A DNA stretch of 64,000 bases from contig NC_085048.1 of the NCBI RefSeq assembly GCF_963662255.1, positions 99,306,229 through 99,370,228 of the forward strand. The letters run 5' to 3'. Below, piece after piece: positions 25,829 through 38,425 of this stretch. The position numbers and the translations under genes are program-made. This DNA is from Cinclus cinclus. Its lineage: Eukaryota; Chordata; Aves; Passeriformes; Cinclidae. Below the pieces are notes generated by a model. The model saw only the letters and a list, made by a program, of their open reading frames with translations. It was not told where the DNA came from and made no database searches. Each line of letters begins with the position of its first letter. The first letter of the stretch is position 1.

Positions 25829-28800
25829 GCAAATAATTTGTATATAATGTAATGTGGAAATATTTATACATGTATAAACCCCTAAAGCCATCAGCAAGAG
25901 GTTACACCATATCTCTGAGATGATTAATGGCTTCGGCAACTTTGACATTGGGTTTTGTCACAAGAAAATTGTATGAATGTCTTTACTCAGGAGGCACATC
26001 ACGTTTAGCCTCATTTATCATAATTACCTTAAGCTATTTCAACATCATTATGAAGGCTAGGGAGTCAATTTAATTGTTTATTTATTTTAGAAAAAATATT
26101 TTCCATGTGTCATCATGTCTGCTTTGCACTTGACCTTTTAATCAAAACACTCACAGTCCTTTCTTTTCATCCCATATTTATTTACTGATTACTTTTGCTC
26201 AGGATTTGTGTGTTGTCTGAGTGTTGAACAACCAACAGCCAGAAGTGTGACTCATTAGCACAAAACACAATTATTACGCTGTTTTAGGAGATAACTGAAA
26301 CAAAGCCCTGATGCAAGTCTGACCTCTTTGTATCTTCCTGAAGCCTGTGGAGCTGCAAGTCATAGTCAGAGTTCCCAGGGAACTGAGGGGAAGTGCCTGA
26401 GCCCATGTCAGAGATAAATAAAGTTGTAATTGTGCTTTAAAACCTTTCTTCTTTTTGTGATGGTTGCAGCAATTAAACTATAAGAAAACTCAAAATCTCA
26501 CCAGAAATATAAACCCGCTTCTTTGGGAAAAAGAAACCAATCAAATACAGAGCAATGTATCTGTTCTGAAGCTATCTTTGAAAAGAATTTATCAGAATAA
26601 ACACTTAAAAAAAGAAAAACTAAAATAAAGAATAAATTTTACGTAAGCTGTACTTCAACACAAACTGTAAAGTCACAAAAAAAGAAAAAAGTTTTCCAAT
26701 AAGCATTGAACAAAATGAAGTTACTTGCTCCCCTGATATTGCTGATCAGTGTTGCCCTGCAATGCTTCCTTACTAGGTCAAACCTGCAAATCAGATTTCT
26801 CATTAAGTAAAGATTTTTTCCAGCTGAAGGAAAAGCAAAAAAAATACCCGAAAAACATCTCTGTAAAGTTTTTTAAAAGTTCACCCAAAGGAGTATTTCA
26901 AAGTCTGAATTGGAAAGAAACATAATTCAGTATAAGCACAAGTACTTACAGAAGTAGCCTAGGCAATGCAGTCTTGCTCTTACTCAAAATACATGAAGAA
27001 TATTGATAGTGGAACTCAATTATGAATTACAGAGAAAAATACTAGAAATTAACCTGAATAAAATTAAGGCTATTGATCACTGTCAACCCCCATGAAAAGC
27101 CCTTCAAAAAAAAAAAAGCAACAACCACTCCCCAGCTCAGCATATTTGGGGAGATAATTGAAAGGCAGAACAATAAATCTACTTTAATAACCACTTGGAT
27201 CAAATAGAAATCCGGTAATAGAAGTCAGGTAGAAAAGAAATCTACATTTTATAAATAATGTGACTATACAGGACATGCATCACGTAACTTATGGCTCAGA
27301 AAAAAATTGTGAAGTTTGAATAAGCCATTTCTGTGCTATGTATTAAAACAGATTGAAAATGAGCAGACTAGAAAAAAAGAAATCAAATTAAAAATTTTTA
27401 AAAAGTGAAATAGTGTGACTTTCCTCTAAAAGGAAACACAGATATATGGTTTCCAGCTTCTGAGTACAGTTCAGTAGTATTGCTGGAAGCTTGTTACTGA
27501 AAAATTAATCTATCATCCACTGACAGAGATGCTGAACAGAGGAGTAAAGTTACAACTTCTACTGATATGCAGTTGAGGGATATAGAGGAACAAAGATTTT
27601 TACCTGAAATCTCTTCCAAAGGAATAAAATTGATCAATAGCTTTTATCATTATTCCTGATGATTTTTTATTCTGATTTTCACCAAAGTGTTCTCATTATT
27701 TTTTTTATTATCCTGAATTACTTATAAATGAAAAACTCAAAAAATGTGGTAACAGATGTTTAAATTGATATAAAGCATATTCACAATATACCATCTTAAA
27801 GGTATAACTTTTAAAATATTTTTAAAGGTACTGCTGTCAAAGGGTGAAATTTAATTACATTTTAAAATTATTAAAGTACTTTTAATATGGTCAACAGAGC
27901 CTTTAGGAGGCAGAAATGTAACTCCCGAGTTTACATAAATTATGCCTTAGAAAGTTGCATAACGTCTTTAGGCAGTAATTAACTTTCCTTTTCCATATTC
28001 TGAAAGAAAATTACAGATTTCAATGGTACTAATGTTATGGGCAAGATTAGTCTTAAATGGATTTGATTGTAGCGATTGGAATGTTTCTCTTAATTTACCA
28101 CTCCTCTACAAGGCACAGGTCTGACTTTGCAAATTAAGAGACACCTTTGCTAATAGAGATATTTGCTAAAATACACCAGAAACCTGGGCATTGTTTAGTT
28201 CTTCTGAGAAACATGTAGAACAGGTGTCTTAATAATCACCTCAGGAAAATATCATTAGCTCTCCATCTCTTTTTTATTATTTTTTGGTAGTTCCACACCT
28301 TGGCACAACTGGCCTTCTTTTCTCCCACTGCCGCCTTAAGAGTTCAGGAGGAAAGGATCATTTAGCTATGAGAATTTTCTACTTTCAAAAGAAAAAAAAA
28401 GAAGTCAAATTCTCCACTAACCATAAAGACAAACAAAAAGAGAACTTCTCTGAAATTACCTTTTATCTACGGGAGAAGACTGTCTAAATGCAAATGAATC
28501 CACAAATATCTTTACAGATCTCTGGGAAATTTGGTGCTTCCAAAACAAGTCCTAATAACCCAAGTTTTTTTGAGGGAACACCATCCTGTGAGAACTGTTT
28601 TTAGAGGGCCAATATTGGGGAAAGTTTGAGAAAAAAAAGCATTATAAAATACATTGATATTTATAGTACAGCAATATGTCAGTGATAAAAATGTAAGTAC
28701 TCCTGCAAAATACTCACAGAAATACCTATCTCAGATCTCCATACCCCACCAAATTCCCAATCATTCCCCTGAAGATGTGGGTTTCCTTCTCCATTCTCCA

Positions 28801-31800
28801 ACCTCTCTTCCACAGACAGGTGTCAGACACTGCAGCACCTTGGTACTTCAAAGGAGGGAAAAGAGAAATGAGACTGAGGTGCCAAAATGAATTCAAAGAA
28901 TCAACAGCAGTAAAAAAAGGAGACCAATCTAGATTTGACACACTTCAATTCACTCTGTGACACTGCCTGCTTCCAAACTGTTACAAGAATAATTTTTGTA
29001 AAAGGCAGTATTTAAACTAATATTCATGTGCTTAAAAAATGATAGTAACCAAAGAAATTTTCTTAATTTTTGTTGGTTGTGAAAATAACTTTAAATCATT
29101 TTTTGCGTAAAACAGGAGTGTGGAGTGCAACCAACTGGCCCCAGTTTCCCCTTTCATTTGGCATGAAGAGTGCACATTAGACATGAGACTTAATGAAATT
29201 CTGATTGAAGATGTTCAGATACTGGATATTCTCATTTCTCTATTCCAGATTAAGAAGAAATATTGAAATATTAAATGCACTTTAATGAAAATTAAATTCA
29301 TCTGAACCGTTGCTTATGTCTAAGAAAAGGGCAGATTTCAGAGGAACAAAACATTCAAAGGACCTGTTTCCATCAATTTAGCATCTCACAGAGACAATGA
29401 ATGTATGGAGAAATCCACTTGTCAAACAATTTTTTTATGGCTGCTCTGTTAGATTGCAGCCAGTAGCGTTGATAAACAGCCAGCCCACAAATCTCCACAC
29501 TTTTACCAATCCATTTGAGAAGCTATTTGTGCCCAAGATGCAGTCAGTCAGCCCAAACTATAAAAAATGTACTCCTCAGCTCTCCTGAAGTAGCTCACCT
29601 GCTGAGACACAGAGGTGACATAGTTCTTTAGAATTACCCTGGTCCTTTTCTCCTTGTTGAAGTAACAGAATGTGCCCAAGCCACTACAAAAATAATCACT
29701 TGCTGTCACAGCTGATCTCCCACCACACTCAAACCTTACGAAAACATTACATTATAAGACTGCAAAGTGAACACGCATTTTGGCATTGGAAAGAGTTTTT
29801 GATTTTTCCACTGTCCTCCAAATCCTCCCTCCTTATTTTTCATGCTGGTAATTGCTTTGTTTTTGCTTCATGGAAGTGAGGTTCTCTTACATTTAAATCT
29901 TTGAGCAATGTCCAGGGTATAAGACTGACCTGGGTTATTTGCTCCTTTTGTATAAACATCCCCCAAAATGCCAGGACTTGATTACAGCCTCAGTTTCACA
30001 GCACAGCAAAGAAACAGCCTTTGTTACTTCTATGGTATGGCAATAAGATGAAGAAGTTCAAAAGACATCATCCTATTCATGAGTCTAATTTATTCCTCCT
30101 GACTACTGGGAAACTGATTTTGTCATGAGCTCATACTTATATACACAGTCTATAGGGAATTTTTATTTTTTTATTTATTTTTTAGAACTAGAACTCTTCT
30201 TGACTCTGCTAGATGTCTTTCCTTCACACTTGCAGATTCAAAATTTACCTAGTTGGAATTTATGGCAAATAAAATAACCCCATTTGGCCAAACGTGAAAT
30301 CTTATTGTTAGTTCAGGAAGAGGTTACAGACACTCTTCACATTGGGGTGGCTCACATCTCATCAGCACTTTCAGTATAAATTCTTGTCCTAAAAATTCAT
30401 TTCAAGATGAAGAATGATTGACATATAAGTTCCATACTTTAAAGTCTTTAATAAAAAGTTCAAAACAGTTTGATTATTTTTAAACTGTAAGAAGAAGAAC
30501 AAATTAAAACAAAACTCTGTTCTCATTGTTGACTACACATAGGGCACAAAGGGGTTTTTTCTCTTTGAGGTTGAAAGTCACTTAGACTCTGCTTATTAGA
30601 TTCACTCTAAGTCTTATGTAGGTGGAATGAGAGTTGCTGGGAAAAGAAAACCTGAAAATGAGGAAGAGCACACAGAGTAAAGGGAAAGCTGAACTCATGT
30701 TCCTCCACTATAAAAGCTTGATGTACTAATGGTGTGAGATAAAAGTGCTGGACTGATGCCTCAGTCTTACTTTTGAGTCTTACTTTTCCTGTGTGGTGAA
30801 TCACTTCAGTGACAAGAATAAGGTGTTTGCATTTCAAACAACCATCCTAAGTGACACGGATTATATTAACGCCATCAGCATTTCGGGTTGAGTTGATTAG
30901 CATGTAACCCAGACAAGTGACCTGGTAGACTGCCACCATCACAGCAGGACTTCTGATCCCAGCACTCCTTCCAGAAGGCAGGCAACTTAAAACTGTTCAG
31001 CCAGAAAACTTGGCAGACTCAGTTTCATTCAGGGAGGCTTTCTGAGGAACTTTCTAGATTAGTATAATCAAGGAGAACATAGATAGAAGGCTCCCTTCTA
31101 GTTCCAGCCTGCAAGAAAACTATACTTAGAGATACTGGCATTTGCTTTAGAGCCTGGTTTGACACACATTTATCTGTTGTTTGCAAAAGATCAAACTGCT
31201 AAAGAAAGCAACCTATTTGCACTTTTGAGAGCAACCTTTGCCCAAGCTGCATGACAGAACTATTTTTCTCTGGCAGGTAAAGCACTAATGAGGAAACCAA
31301 TTGACAGACACTACATTCCCAGAGTAAGGTAAACTCTCAACATGGCCGGCTGGATCATGTTCTTCCTTGGCACTTGATATACCAAAAAATATAATGAAAT
31401 GAAAAAAAAAAAAAATCACTGTACATTTTATCACTGATGCCTAGAGAACCTTTCAAGTCAGAGGATGATCTTCTGGCTTCATCAAACAGCACGTTCTCTG
31501 TAATCAAGGCATCCAAGCTGTTGATAGAGAACAAACTGCTTGTAAAAAATTTTCAGAGGACTTATTAGTTTAGAGGCTGTAGATGTAATTCAGATTCAAA
31601 CACCCACAAAATCACAAAGCTTTGAAGTTGGCTGAATGACCTTTCTGAATGACAAATGACCTGTTGGTGGTGAGAGAAAATTCACAATCATGAGCTCACT
31701 GGCACCTATTCCTTGGTTACTCCTGCCTGGCCTGTGGAGCATTTTCTGCTACAGCAAGTGTTCCAACACCTCAGATCTCAGCTTGTCTCATCCTGCTACC

Positions 31801-33125
31801 AGAAACCAGTCAGGATTCTTTTTTTTTTTTTTCATTAGTTGTAGTGTATTCTCTCTGCATTTCCGCCAACAGCAGGGATATGCAATGGCCCAAATGAATT
31901 TTGCATGTTCACTTGAAAAAGAGCCAGCTCTTTTAGCTACTTCAAGTTGCATCGATTTCCTCACAGGCCAGTGAACATACCACTGAAAAATCTGACCTAG
32001 CAACATCTTGCAGTATGGATTTGTAGTGAGATAAATTGTGATAAAACCTTACTTAGCTAGGTTTTAAAAGAAAAATAATTAGACTATCCATAAAGCAACC
32101 TTCTTTAGCTATAGGAAAAAGAAAAACAGTGCAACAAACAGACCACCAGAAAGAATTGGAAATTTGTCCTCAAAACCTTAAACAGGGCAGAAGTGCTGTT
32201 GACATTGTTCCATATGTACACGGGAGTGCCTCCACCTCCAGAAAGTGGGCTGGTATTAACTGCAGGATAGCAAGGAGTTTTAGAAGGAAATAAAAATTTA
32301 CTTGACATTTGTAAATACTTAGTGTTGGTACATTTTATTTTCTTATCTCATTGCTGTTTCCAGTAAGTTGTTCTTCTCTCTACCCATTATCTTTACCTTT
32401 TTGTGTCCCCAGTTCTCCTCTCCCCACCACCACAGGAGGAATGGGGTTGTGTGAATGAGCAGCACATGGTCTGGGGTGTTTCAGTGGGAATACTAAATAG
32501 GGGAGCACCATGCCCAAACCACAATAATTTATAATACAAGACCTGAGACTTGTGACGAGATGCTGTTAATGTTCTCAAAAACCCTGCCTGCCCTGAGCCC
32601 GGCTTGACCTCTGTGGAGCAGCTCCAAGTGCACAGACTCGAGAGAAGAGTTTGCAGAAGATTAGGAGGACAGTTACTACTTTCTTGGTTCCAATTCAAAA
32701 TGGCTCTTATGAACAACAGAAGCAAAATTATCCTAGTTCCTCTCCTAGTACAGAGGAGAATGAGTGAAAAGTTTAACATGAGAGGCAATCAGATGCCTAA
32801 GTTTTGGCAACAGAAACAGTGGAGAGGCTGCTGTGGTCCAAGACTTTGCTGAAACCTCTGTCAAGTATTTCCCAATCAGCACACACAGAATAGTCATCTA
32901 CAGAGAACCACTGTGATTCAAATTATTGGGAAAAAAAAAAAAAAAACAAACCAACAAAACTAAAGTAATTTGGTGGCTGTTTTTTGCTAAAATGCCAACA
33001 TGAAAATAGATTAATCTTCTGAGATAGCACACAGAGTCTTGCACTGACAGCATGCATTTCACACTTAGGTTTTACATTTTGTATATAACAGCATGTAATC
33101 TGCAGCAGTCTTATTCTACTACCTT
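25829..33125. other. Long unassigned AT-rich stretch
   Basis: More than 7 kb with no recognised gene, LTR, CR1 or SINE. A-runs at about 27107, 31400 and 32932, and T-rich patches at about 30160-30182 and 31820. Frames such as 30607-30837 minus and 32393-32788 minus (131 codons) have no recognisable domain and are within chance length. Confidence 0.48.
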
Positions 33126-33262
33126 AAAGAATTTCACACACATTAACTAATTACTCCTGACAAGACTCCTCTGAGGTAGGTGTGAATGTATAATTTGCAT
33201 TTTATAGGTGAGGGATTTTAGACAGAAGAAGATATTCCTGTCTCACAGTTCTGGAAGTCCAT
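33126..33262 (+). mobile_element. MIR-type SINE remnant
   Basis: The plus strand carries the MIR 3' landmarks in order: ACTCCTCTGAGGTAGGTGTG (consensus ...CCCTATGAGGTAGGTAC...), then TTTGCATTTTATAGGTGAGG (consensus CCCCATTTTACAGATGAGG), then AGACAGAAGAAGAT, and TGTCTCACAGTTCTGGAAG (consensus GGTCACACAGCTAGTAAG). Strongly diverged, as expected for a CORE-SINE fixed before birds and mammals separated. Edges are approximate. Confidence 0.72.
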
Positions 33263-34017
33263 TGAAAAATAAATCTCTACTAAGGGAGTTCCAGATTTGA
33301 CTAAAGGAATCAGTGCCAAAGTTCAGCACAGGACATTTTGCTCTTTTTATTGACATCTGTGCTCATTCTAAAATATCACAGTATCTTCCTCTGGTTCCTG
33401 TATGAAAAATTTCAGTGAAGATTCCTTCCTTTCCTGAGTAGCTGCTTGAAACCTGACACAATATAAACGCTTGAGGAAACAAGGGCATTGGGTAAAATAT
33501 CCTTAAAAGCTGGCAAACACTTTCCAACAAAGCACGATTAGAAGTTTTTTGAAGGATGTGCTTTCTCTGGGAGAGACACTGCTGAGGGATGAGACATCTC
33601 TAGCAGAACTGCAGGCAGGGAGCAGCGGGGGAAACCTGGCAGTCATGGTCCCTCTGGGTTGGCACCAAGCAGCTGGGATAGCTCACTTCCCAGCTGGGGA
33701 GTCATGGAATTCCCTGACTCTAACCCTGTCCCTGACAACACCTCACGTAGCAAGTTGCTGGGCTCCACAGACTGTTGAAGAAAACACAACTTTGACCTGC
33801 TTGCTTCCCAGGCAGACACCACACAATTGTAGCTCCAGGGGAGATTATATGATTGATGGAGTACCTGGGAACAAATATAGAGTCATTGCTTAAAGACCCA
33901 CACAGGGCATTTCATTTTGCTTCACACATAAAACCCCTTCCACCCAAAATTTCTTCACATATTTTTTTTTTTAAACAGAAAATATAAATATTTTCACTCC
34001 AATTTAATTCTATGTAT

Positions 34018-34019
<2 letters not shown>
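33263..34019. other. Unassigned DNA, locally GC-richer at 33545-33890
   Basis: A plus-strand frame of 114 codons (33549-33893) falls in the GC-richer patch. It has no recognised domain, start context or splice sites, so I do not call it a gene. Confidence 0.45.
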
Positions 34020-34071
<52 letters not shown>

Positions 34072-34072
34072 G
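34020..34072. repeat. (AC)n microsatellite followed by (AT)n
   Basis: About 21 uninterrupted AC units at 34020-34062 run straight into ATATATATATGTAT. Pure and long, so likely length-polymorphic between individuals. Confidence 0.95.
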
Positions 34073-35645
34073 TATAATAGTAAGGGAAAATTACTGTTTC
34101 TGAATCCTTTCAGAAAAAATACCATATGTCTTAATTTAGAACATCCACAACTATATTTAAGACTACTAACACTTCAAAGAAAGTGCTTACTATTTTGACT
34201 GATAGCCATATTTTGGATCAAGCTTAATTCCAATACTGAAAGATGAAGAAGTTAGAAAACCTAGGGAAGCAAAAGGGGGGGAAATATCTTATTTCACAAG
34301 GGAAATTCTCAATTTTGCTTTTCTATTGTCAGCAGTCTGTATCTAAATATGAGGACAATTACTCTTGCATACCTACATCAACATAGTCAAACTTGATCAG
34401 GCTTTTTCAGATAGAATTTTTCCTATTTGGTCTTGTAACTCAAGAGATTTCTAATCTATCAAACCAAAACCATTGCAGCTTCTGCTGCAATTTTTGTTAA
34501 AAACATTTTTGTTAAAAAAAAAAATACTAAACATTATTTAAAATATACCTGCCTGGAAAGTAGCAGTGAGCATGAACTTGAGGACAAGGAAGGAACAGGC
34601 AGGAAAGATGGGTCAAGCAAATGGGATTCCCTCCACTATGTAATGAGAGCTGAAAAATAGGAGTGGATTTTTAACTTAGTTTATGTGAACTAGGAGAACA
34701 TAAAATAGACCTGTTTGCCTGCAACCCACAAGTATCTACACCAGGGGTTCTTCATATTCCAGGCAGGTAGCTAAAATGCCACCACATGATAGTACCTAAG
34801 GCCTGAAAATAGCTTTTCTTTTAGCTTTCATGGAAGGTGGCATGTTTTAGACAAGCAAAATCTCTCTGATAAATAATTTCTGCAAAATCAAGGCATGTGT
34901 AAAGTGTTCACTGTGAGCATTCTCTTTTCTTGCTTGTATTTTGCAAAAATACGTGATGAAAGATTTCTTTACCGTGATTTTTCACCCTTCTGAAGTCAAA
35001 ATGCAAGTCAACAGCTGCCTGATTTCCGTTCAGAAACGCAAATATATAAAATGCTAGAGAAATCCTTAAATATTAATGGATATAAACCCACCTAACACAG
35101 GCAGGCCACTTCCACCATTTAACACAATTCATCGAGAAACAGTAGACAATAGAGCATGTGGCATAAACATTCAATTTTAACAGATGTTCTCTTTGCTACA
35201 TTCAAGCCTTTTACCATGCCCTGAGATATTTATGGAAGACTCACTTCTACTGCAATCCTGCACGAGAAGTGACACTAGGATATGCAGCAGTGTAAAGACA
35301 GCTCTACAAGCTGACAAAATCCTGTGGTAAAGACCCACTGGAATAAACATTGTGTACAGGGAAAATAAATGGGATAGATGTCAGTGAAAACTGCAGGAAA
35401 TGTACTGTTTACACACAGCATTCCCTGTGGCTAAACCTATCACTCCCATTGGCACATGAAATGCTTATTCTCTGGGGGAAAGCAAAGCATTAGACAGCTA
35501 GATCAGAAGAATGAAACAGAGCTTCAAAGTTCTTGAGTCAGATGAGAGCAAAGCAAGCTTTACATGGTTGGTTGAGAATGGATGGAGCAACAGATGTGTT
35601 GTGAGCACAGATTTTAAAGAAAAGCAGTGTGTGGCTCTGAGACCC
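34073..35645. other. Unassigned AT-rich DNA
   Basis: No gene or clear repeat. A small tandem echo of ATTTTTGTTAAAA occurs at about 34490-34517. The block ends at GACCC (35641-35645), which I read as the left target-site duplication of the next LTR. Confidence 0.5.
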
Positions 35646-36324
35646 TGTTATGATCTGACTATAGGAGATGGCTCTGCCCAAATTAAGGTGCAAACGAGAC
35701 CATCTGCCAAAGTCAATAGTAGGGATTTTATTTAAGAGTAAATGAATGTGAAGGAGAGAGATTGGAAGAAATAGAAAAGAGGGAAGTGGAGGAGAGAGAA
35801 AGAGAAAGAGAAAGATTAAGCAGAAGATAGGTGTGGATCCAGTGGAGTCCTGTTGGCCTTTCTTCACCCTGGGCTTCTTGGTGGGGGTCCTGAGATCATA
35901 TAGAATTCTTCATTATTTATACATTTTAGCAAACAAAGGAAATCATGCTTTTTGGCTACACAGTTCTCCTATTCTTTTGGTTAAAAACCTGTTCTCTAAT
36001 TTCTAATGCTAATTATTCCCATGTGCAGTCTCTTTCTTCTTTTGAGTTGGTGGTCAGGCTCTCTCCTGAAGGAATTATCCTTTATCCAGTCAGAGCTGAT
36101 TTCAGCACCATTGCTGAGTTGGCTTTCCTATGGCTCATAAATTCTGCATTCTTCTCGTCTGTTATCAGTGATACATTCTTCTCCCCCAGATTTATTTACC
36201 TTCCCTTAGGCCTGAGACAGTCAGACAGCAGCACCACCATTATCTTGTCTCAAGTGCTTCTTTGGTTTAAGCCCTTATCCTCTCTGGTTCTCTTTATCTG
36301 ATCCAGTTTAAAGCTGTTATAGAC
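35646..36324 (-). mobile_element. Complete solo LTR (679 bp), ERV-derived, minus strand
   Basis: On the minus strand it starts TGTCTATAACAGC (36324) and ends GATCATAACA (35646), giving TG...CA ends. Internal signals are in proper LTR order: a TATA box TATAAATA (plus 35914-35921), a pyrimidine-rich stretch (minus strand of 35752-35822), a canonical AATAAA (plus 35727-35732), then about 80 nt of R/U5. The flanks are GACCC on the left (35641-35645) and GAACC on the right (36325-36329), a 5-bp target-site duplication with one mismatch. The flanks follow the ends directly with no PBS or gag/pol, so it is a solo LTR left by recombination. The frame at 35945-36301 is U3 sequence, not a gene. Which ERV class it belongs to I cannot say; 5-bp duplications fit ERVL or ERV1. 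Confidence 0.82.
35752..35822 (+). repeat. Purine-rich (GA/GAAA) tract inside LTR
   Basis: Almost all purine on the plus strand, with GAAAGA repeats at 35796-35815. It is the R/U5-proximal part of the minus-strand LTR, where it reads as CT-rich. Confidence 0.85.
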
Positions 36325-36539
36325 AGAACCAAAGCTTGTGGGGGAGCCTCAAGCACACTTCATCTCCTCCTGTCTCTGTTTCCACTTGAAGCAAGGCCAG
36401 GACCCATGGGAGTTCCTGGACATGTTCCAAAGGCTTCCTCAGTCTCAAAAAGGTGGGTCACACAACAGCATTCATCTTCCAGAAAACTGAAAGGGCAAGA
36501 TCAGCACATTTAAAAACCTGTATTAATGTCACCTCTACT
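36325..36539. other. Spacer between two LTRs
   Basis: Short stretch (215 bp) separating two unrelated solo LTRs. No gene seen. Confidence 0.6.
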
Positions 36540-36939
36540 TGTCACAGTCCAGTTCGCTGTGACCCCGAGCCCAGTCCAGCCGGGGGAGTGCGGCAGAAAT
36601 AGAGGGACAGGAATGATGGAGTTGCCTGAAGAATAAAGAACTTTAATGAGTAAAATAAACAACATAGAAACTGCACGATCTGAGGGGCAGCATCCAAAGA
36701 TCCAAAGAAACATGACCAATGTGACTGGTCCCAAACTAACTGAGAATGAGAACCAAAAACATGACCTATTATAGAATAACTCCATTAGCAGACCAATTCC
36801 CATGGATACTCTCTTCTTGCCATAACCTGACTAGATGTCTCCCTCTCAGTACCTCATTTCCCATGGTCTCAGGCTGATGTCTCCTGCATAAGTTATCGAG
36901 GCTAAACCACTGTTTATCCCAGCCAGTTCCATTCCCACA
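36540..36939 (-). mobile_element. Second solo LTR (400 bp), different family, minus strand
   Basis: Minus-strand ends are TGTGGGAATGGAAC (36939) and GGACTGTGACA (36540), again TG...CA. Going 5' to 3' on the minus strand there is a TATA-like TATAATA (plus 36767-36773), a variant polyadenylation signal ATTAAA (plus 36642-36647) in CTCATTAAAGTTC, and a GC-rich U5 of about 100 bp with CCCCCGGCTGGACTGGGCTC. The flanks (CTACT left, ACTAT right) share only ACT, so no clean target-site duplication is visible. It has no sequence in common with the LTR 215 bp away. Family not identified. Confidence 0.68.
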
Positions 36940-38354
36940 ACTATTAATATTTATTGTTCTGCTCTTTGGAACAGGGCAATTAATACAAAATCTTCACTGG
37001 AAAGAAACACAACATTGTCTTGCTACCTTTTTACACTCGTAATGATCTTGCATCTCAAAAAAGTAGAAGGGGAAAAATAATATAAAATTACTTTCACCAG
37101 GAACTATTTGGGTCTCTTGACTGTCGTTATAGTTATTGTATGCAAATAGGTGTAAAAAAGCCTTGCTCTGATCTGCTCTCTTATTACCCAAAGACATACT
37201 CAACACTAATGACTACCTGTGTGATGCACTGGAACTCATAATTACTTTTCATTTAGCAAAATACTGCAAATGTTAATGAAGTTTTGAGTATTTCCCATAT
37301 CTCAAGATACTACTTCAGGTGTCTTAATAAACCTGTAAGCCTGCTTAGAGCAATAAAGATAAACCCAAAGACTGGTAGGAATTAGATACTTTTGGTGACC
37401 CCTAATTCCCAAAACAGCAGGGAAATAAAAATAAAAAAAACAAACAAATAAAACACCATGGAATGATATACTAAATGACAGATGATTATAATGGAGCACA
37501 AGAGTGACAAATCTAAGGATTACTTATTCAATAGCTCAGAAAAAAAAGTACATCAGTAAAGAGGCTTGAAATTTCATTGAGTAAATGGAAACAAAGAGGA
37601 AGAAATTATCTAAGGCAAGGAAAAGCTAAGATTGATAAAAAGACATGAAGGAGTAAATTAATTTCACTTTAAGATAAAGAATGATTCAATGAAAAAGGCA
37701 AAAGAAATGACAGCTGGGAAAGGGCACACAGGAAGCTATATGCACAAATTGCAAATAATAAGTTTCAATAAGTTTTCCTAATTTCCTGACTTCAAGGAGG
37801 AAAGGGGGTGAAAAATGTAGGTGGGTTAGAAACTAGAATAAGAATAAAGACACAGTGGTTTAGATGAGCTCAAAACCACTAAATATTTCTGAGAATTCAA
37901 TTGAAAATTACTGTAAATTATTACCTTGTGAAGTCTCTTATCCTTGGAAAATTAGTGGTGGTTGTGTAAGAGCTCTTAGCAATAGTCAAAATACTTGGCA
38001 GCCTCATAAGAAATGGCAAAAAACAAACATATGTGAAAGAGTCTTAACTGACTTCTTCTGGAGGATTTGTTCTTAAGGTCAGTCAAGCAAATAAGTTGTG
38101 GTGACTTACCCATCAAGCCTTACAAATTTTTTTTATCCTTTTGAAATTTGTACAAACAAGTTATTTTGTAAAATGTATTCAAGAGTATTTGTTTAGTAAC
38201 TCTCCTAATGCCAGAGCTCTAGTGTATGACACTCAATCTTCATCATTCAATGTATGAAAAGTGAGCATCACTGGCCAATTATATTTGTACACTTAGGATT
38301 TTTTCTGCAGAAAAATCCATAATCTTAAAAGAGATTGGGATGGAACAATGGCTG
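36940..38354. other. Unassigned AT-rich DNA
   Basis: No gene or repeat recognised. Frames are short on both strands. Confidence 0.5.
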
Positions 38355-38425
38355 CATTCAAGTAAAATGTCTTTTAGCAGCTTTGTGCCTCAGTTTCCAG
38401 TTATCAAAACAGATATACCTCCTTT
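38355..38425 (-). mobile_element. Probable MIR-type SINE remnant, antisense
   Basis: TTTGTGCCTCAGTTTCC (38381-38397) followed by a decayed TCTGTAAAA/ACCTAC-like stretch (AAACAGATATACCTCC) is the reverse complement of the MIR core-to-tail region (GGAAACTGAGGCACAGAG). The upstream ATTCAAGTAAAATGTC resembles the CAAGTCACTTAACC segment in the same order. Short and diverged. Confidence 0.52.

Noticed and set aside
31608..31645. AATCACAAAGCTTTGAAGTTGG, faintly like antisense CR1
   Set aside because: Order and spacing do not continue into CR1 sequence; probably chance.
32393..32788. 131-codon minus-strand frame
   Set aside because: No recognisable domain, no splice sites or promoter, overlaps another frame, length within chance.
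33549..33893. 114-codon plus-strand frame in a GC-richer patch
   Set aside because: Higher GC lowers stop frequency; no family resemblance or exon signals.
35945..36301. 118-codon hydrophobic plus-strand frame
   Set aside because: Falls in the U3 of a minus-strand solo LTR with good ends and target-site duplication, so it is not a gene.
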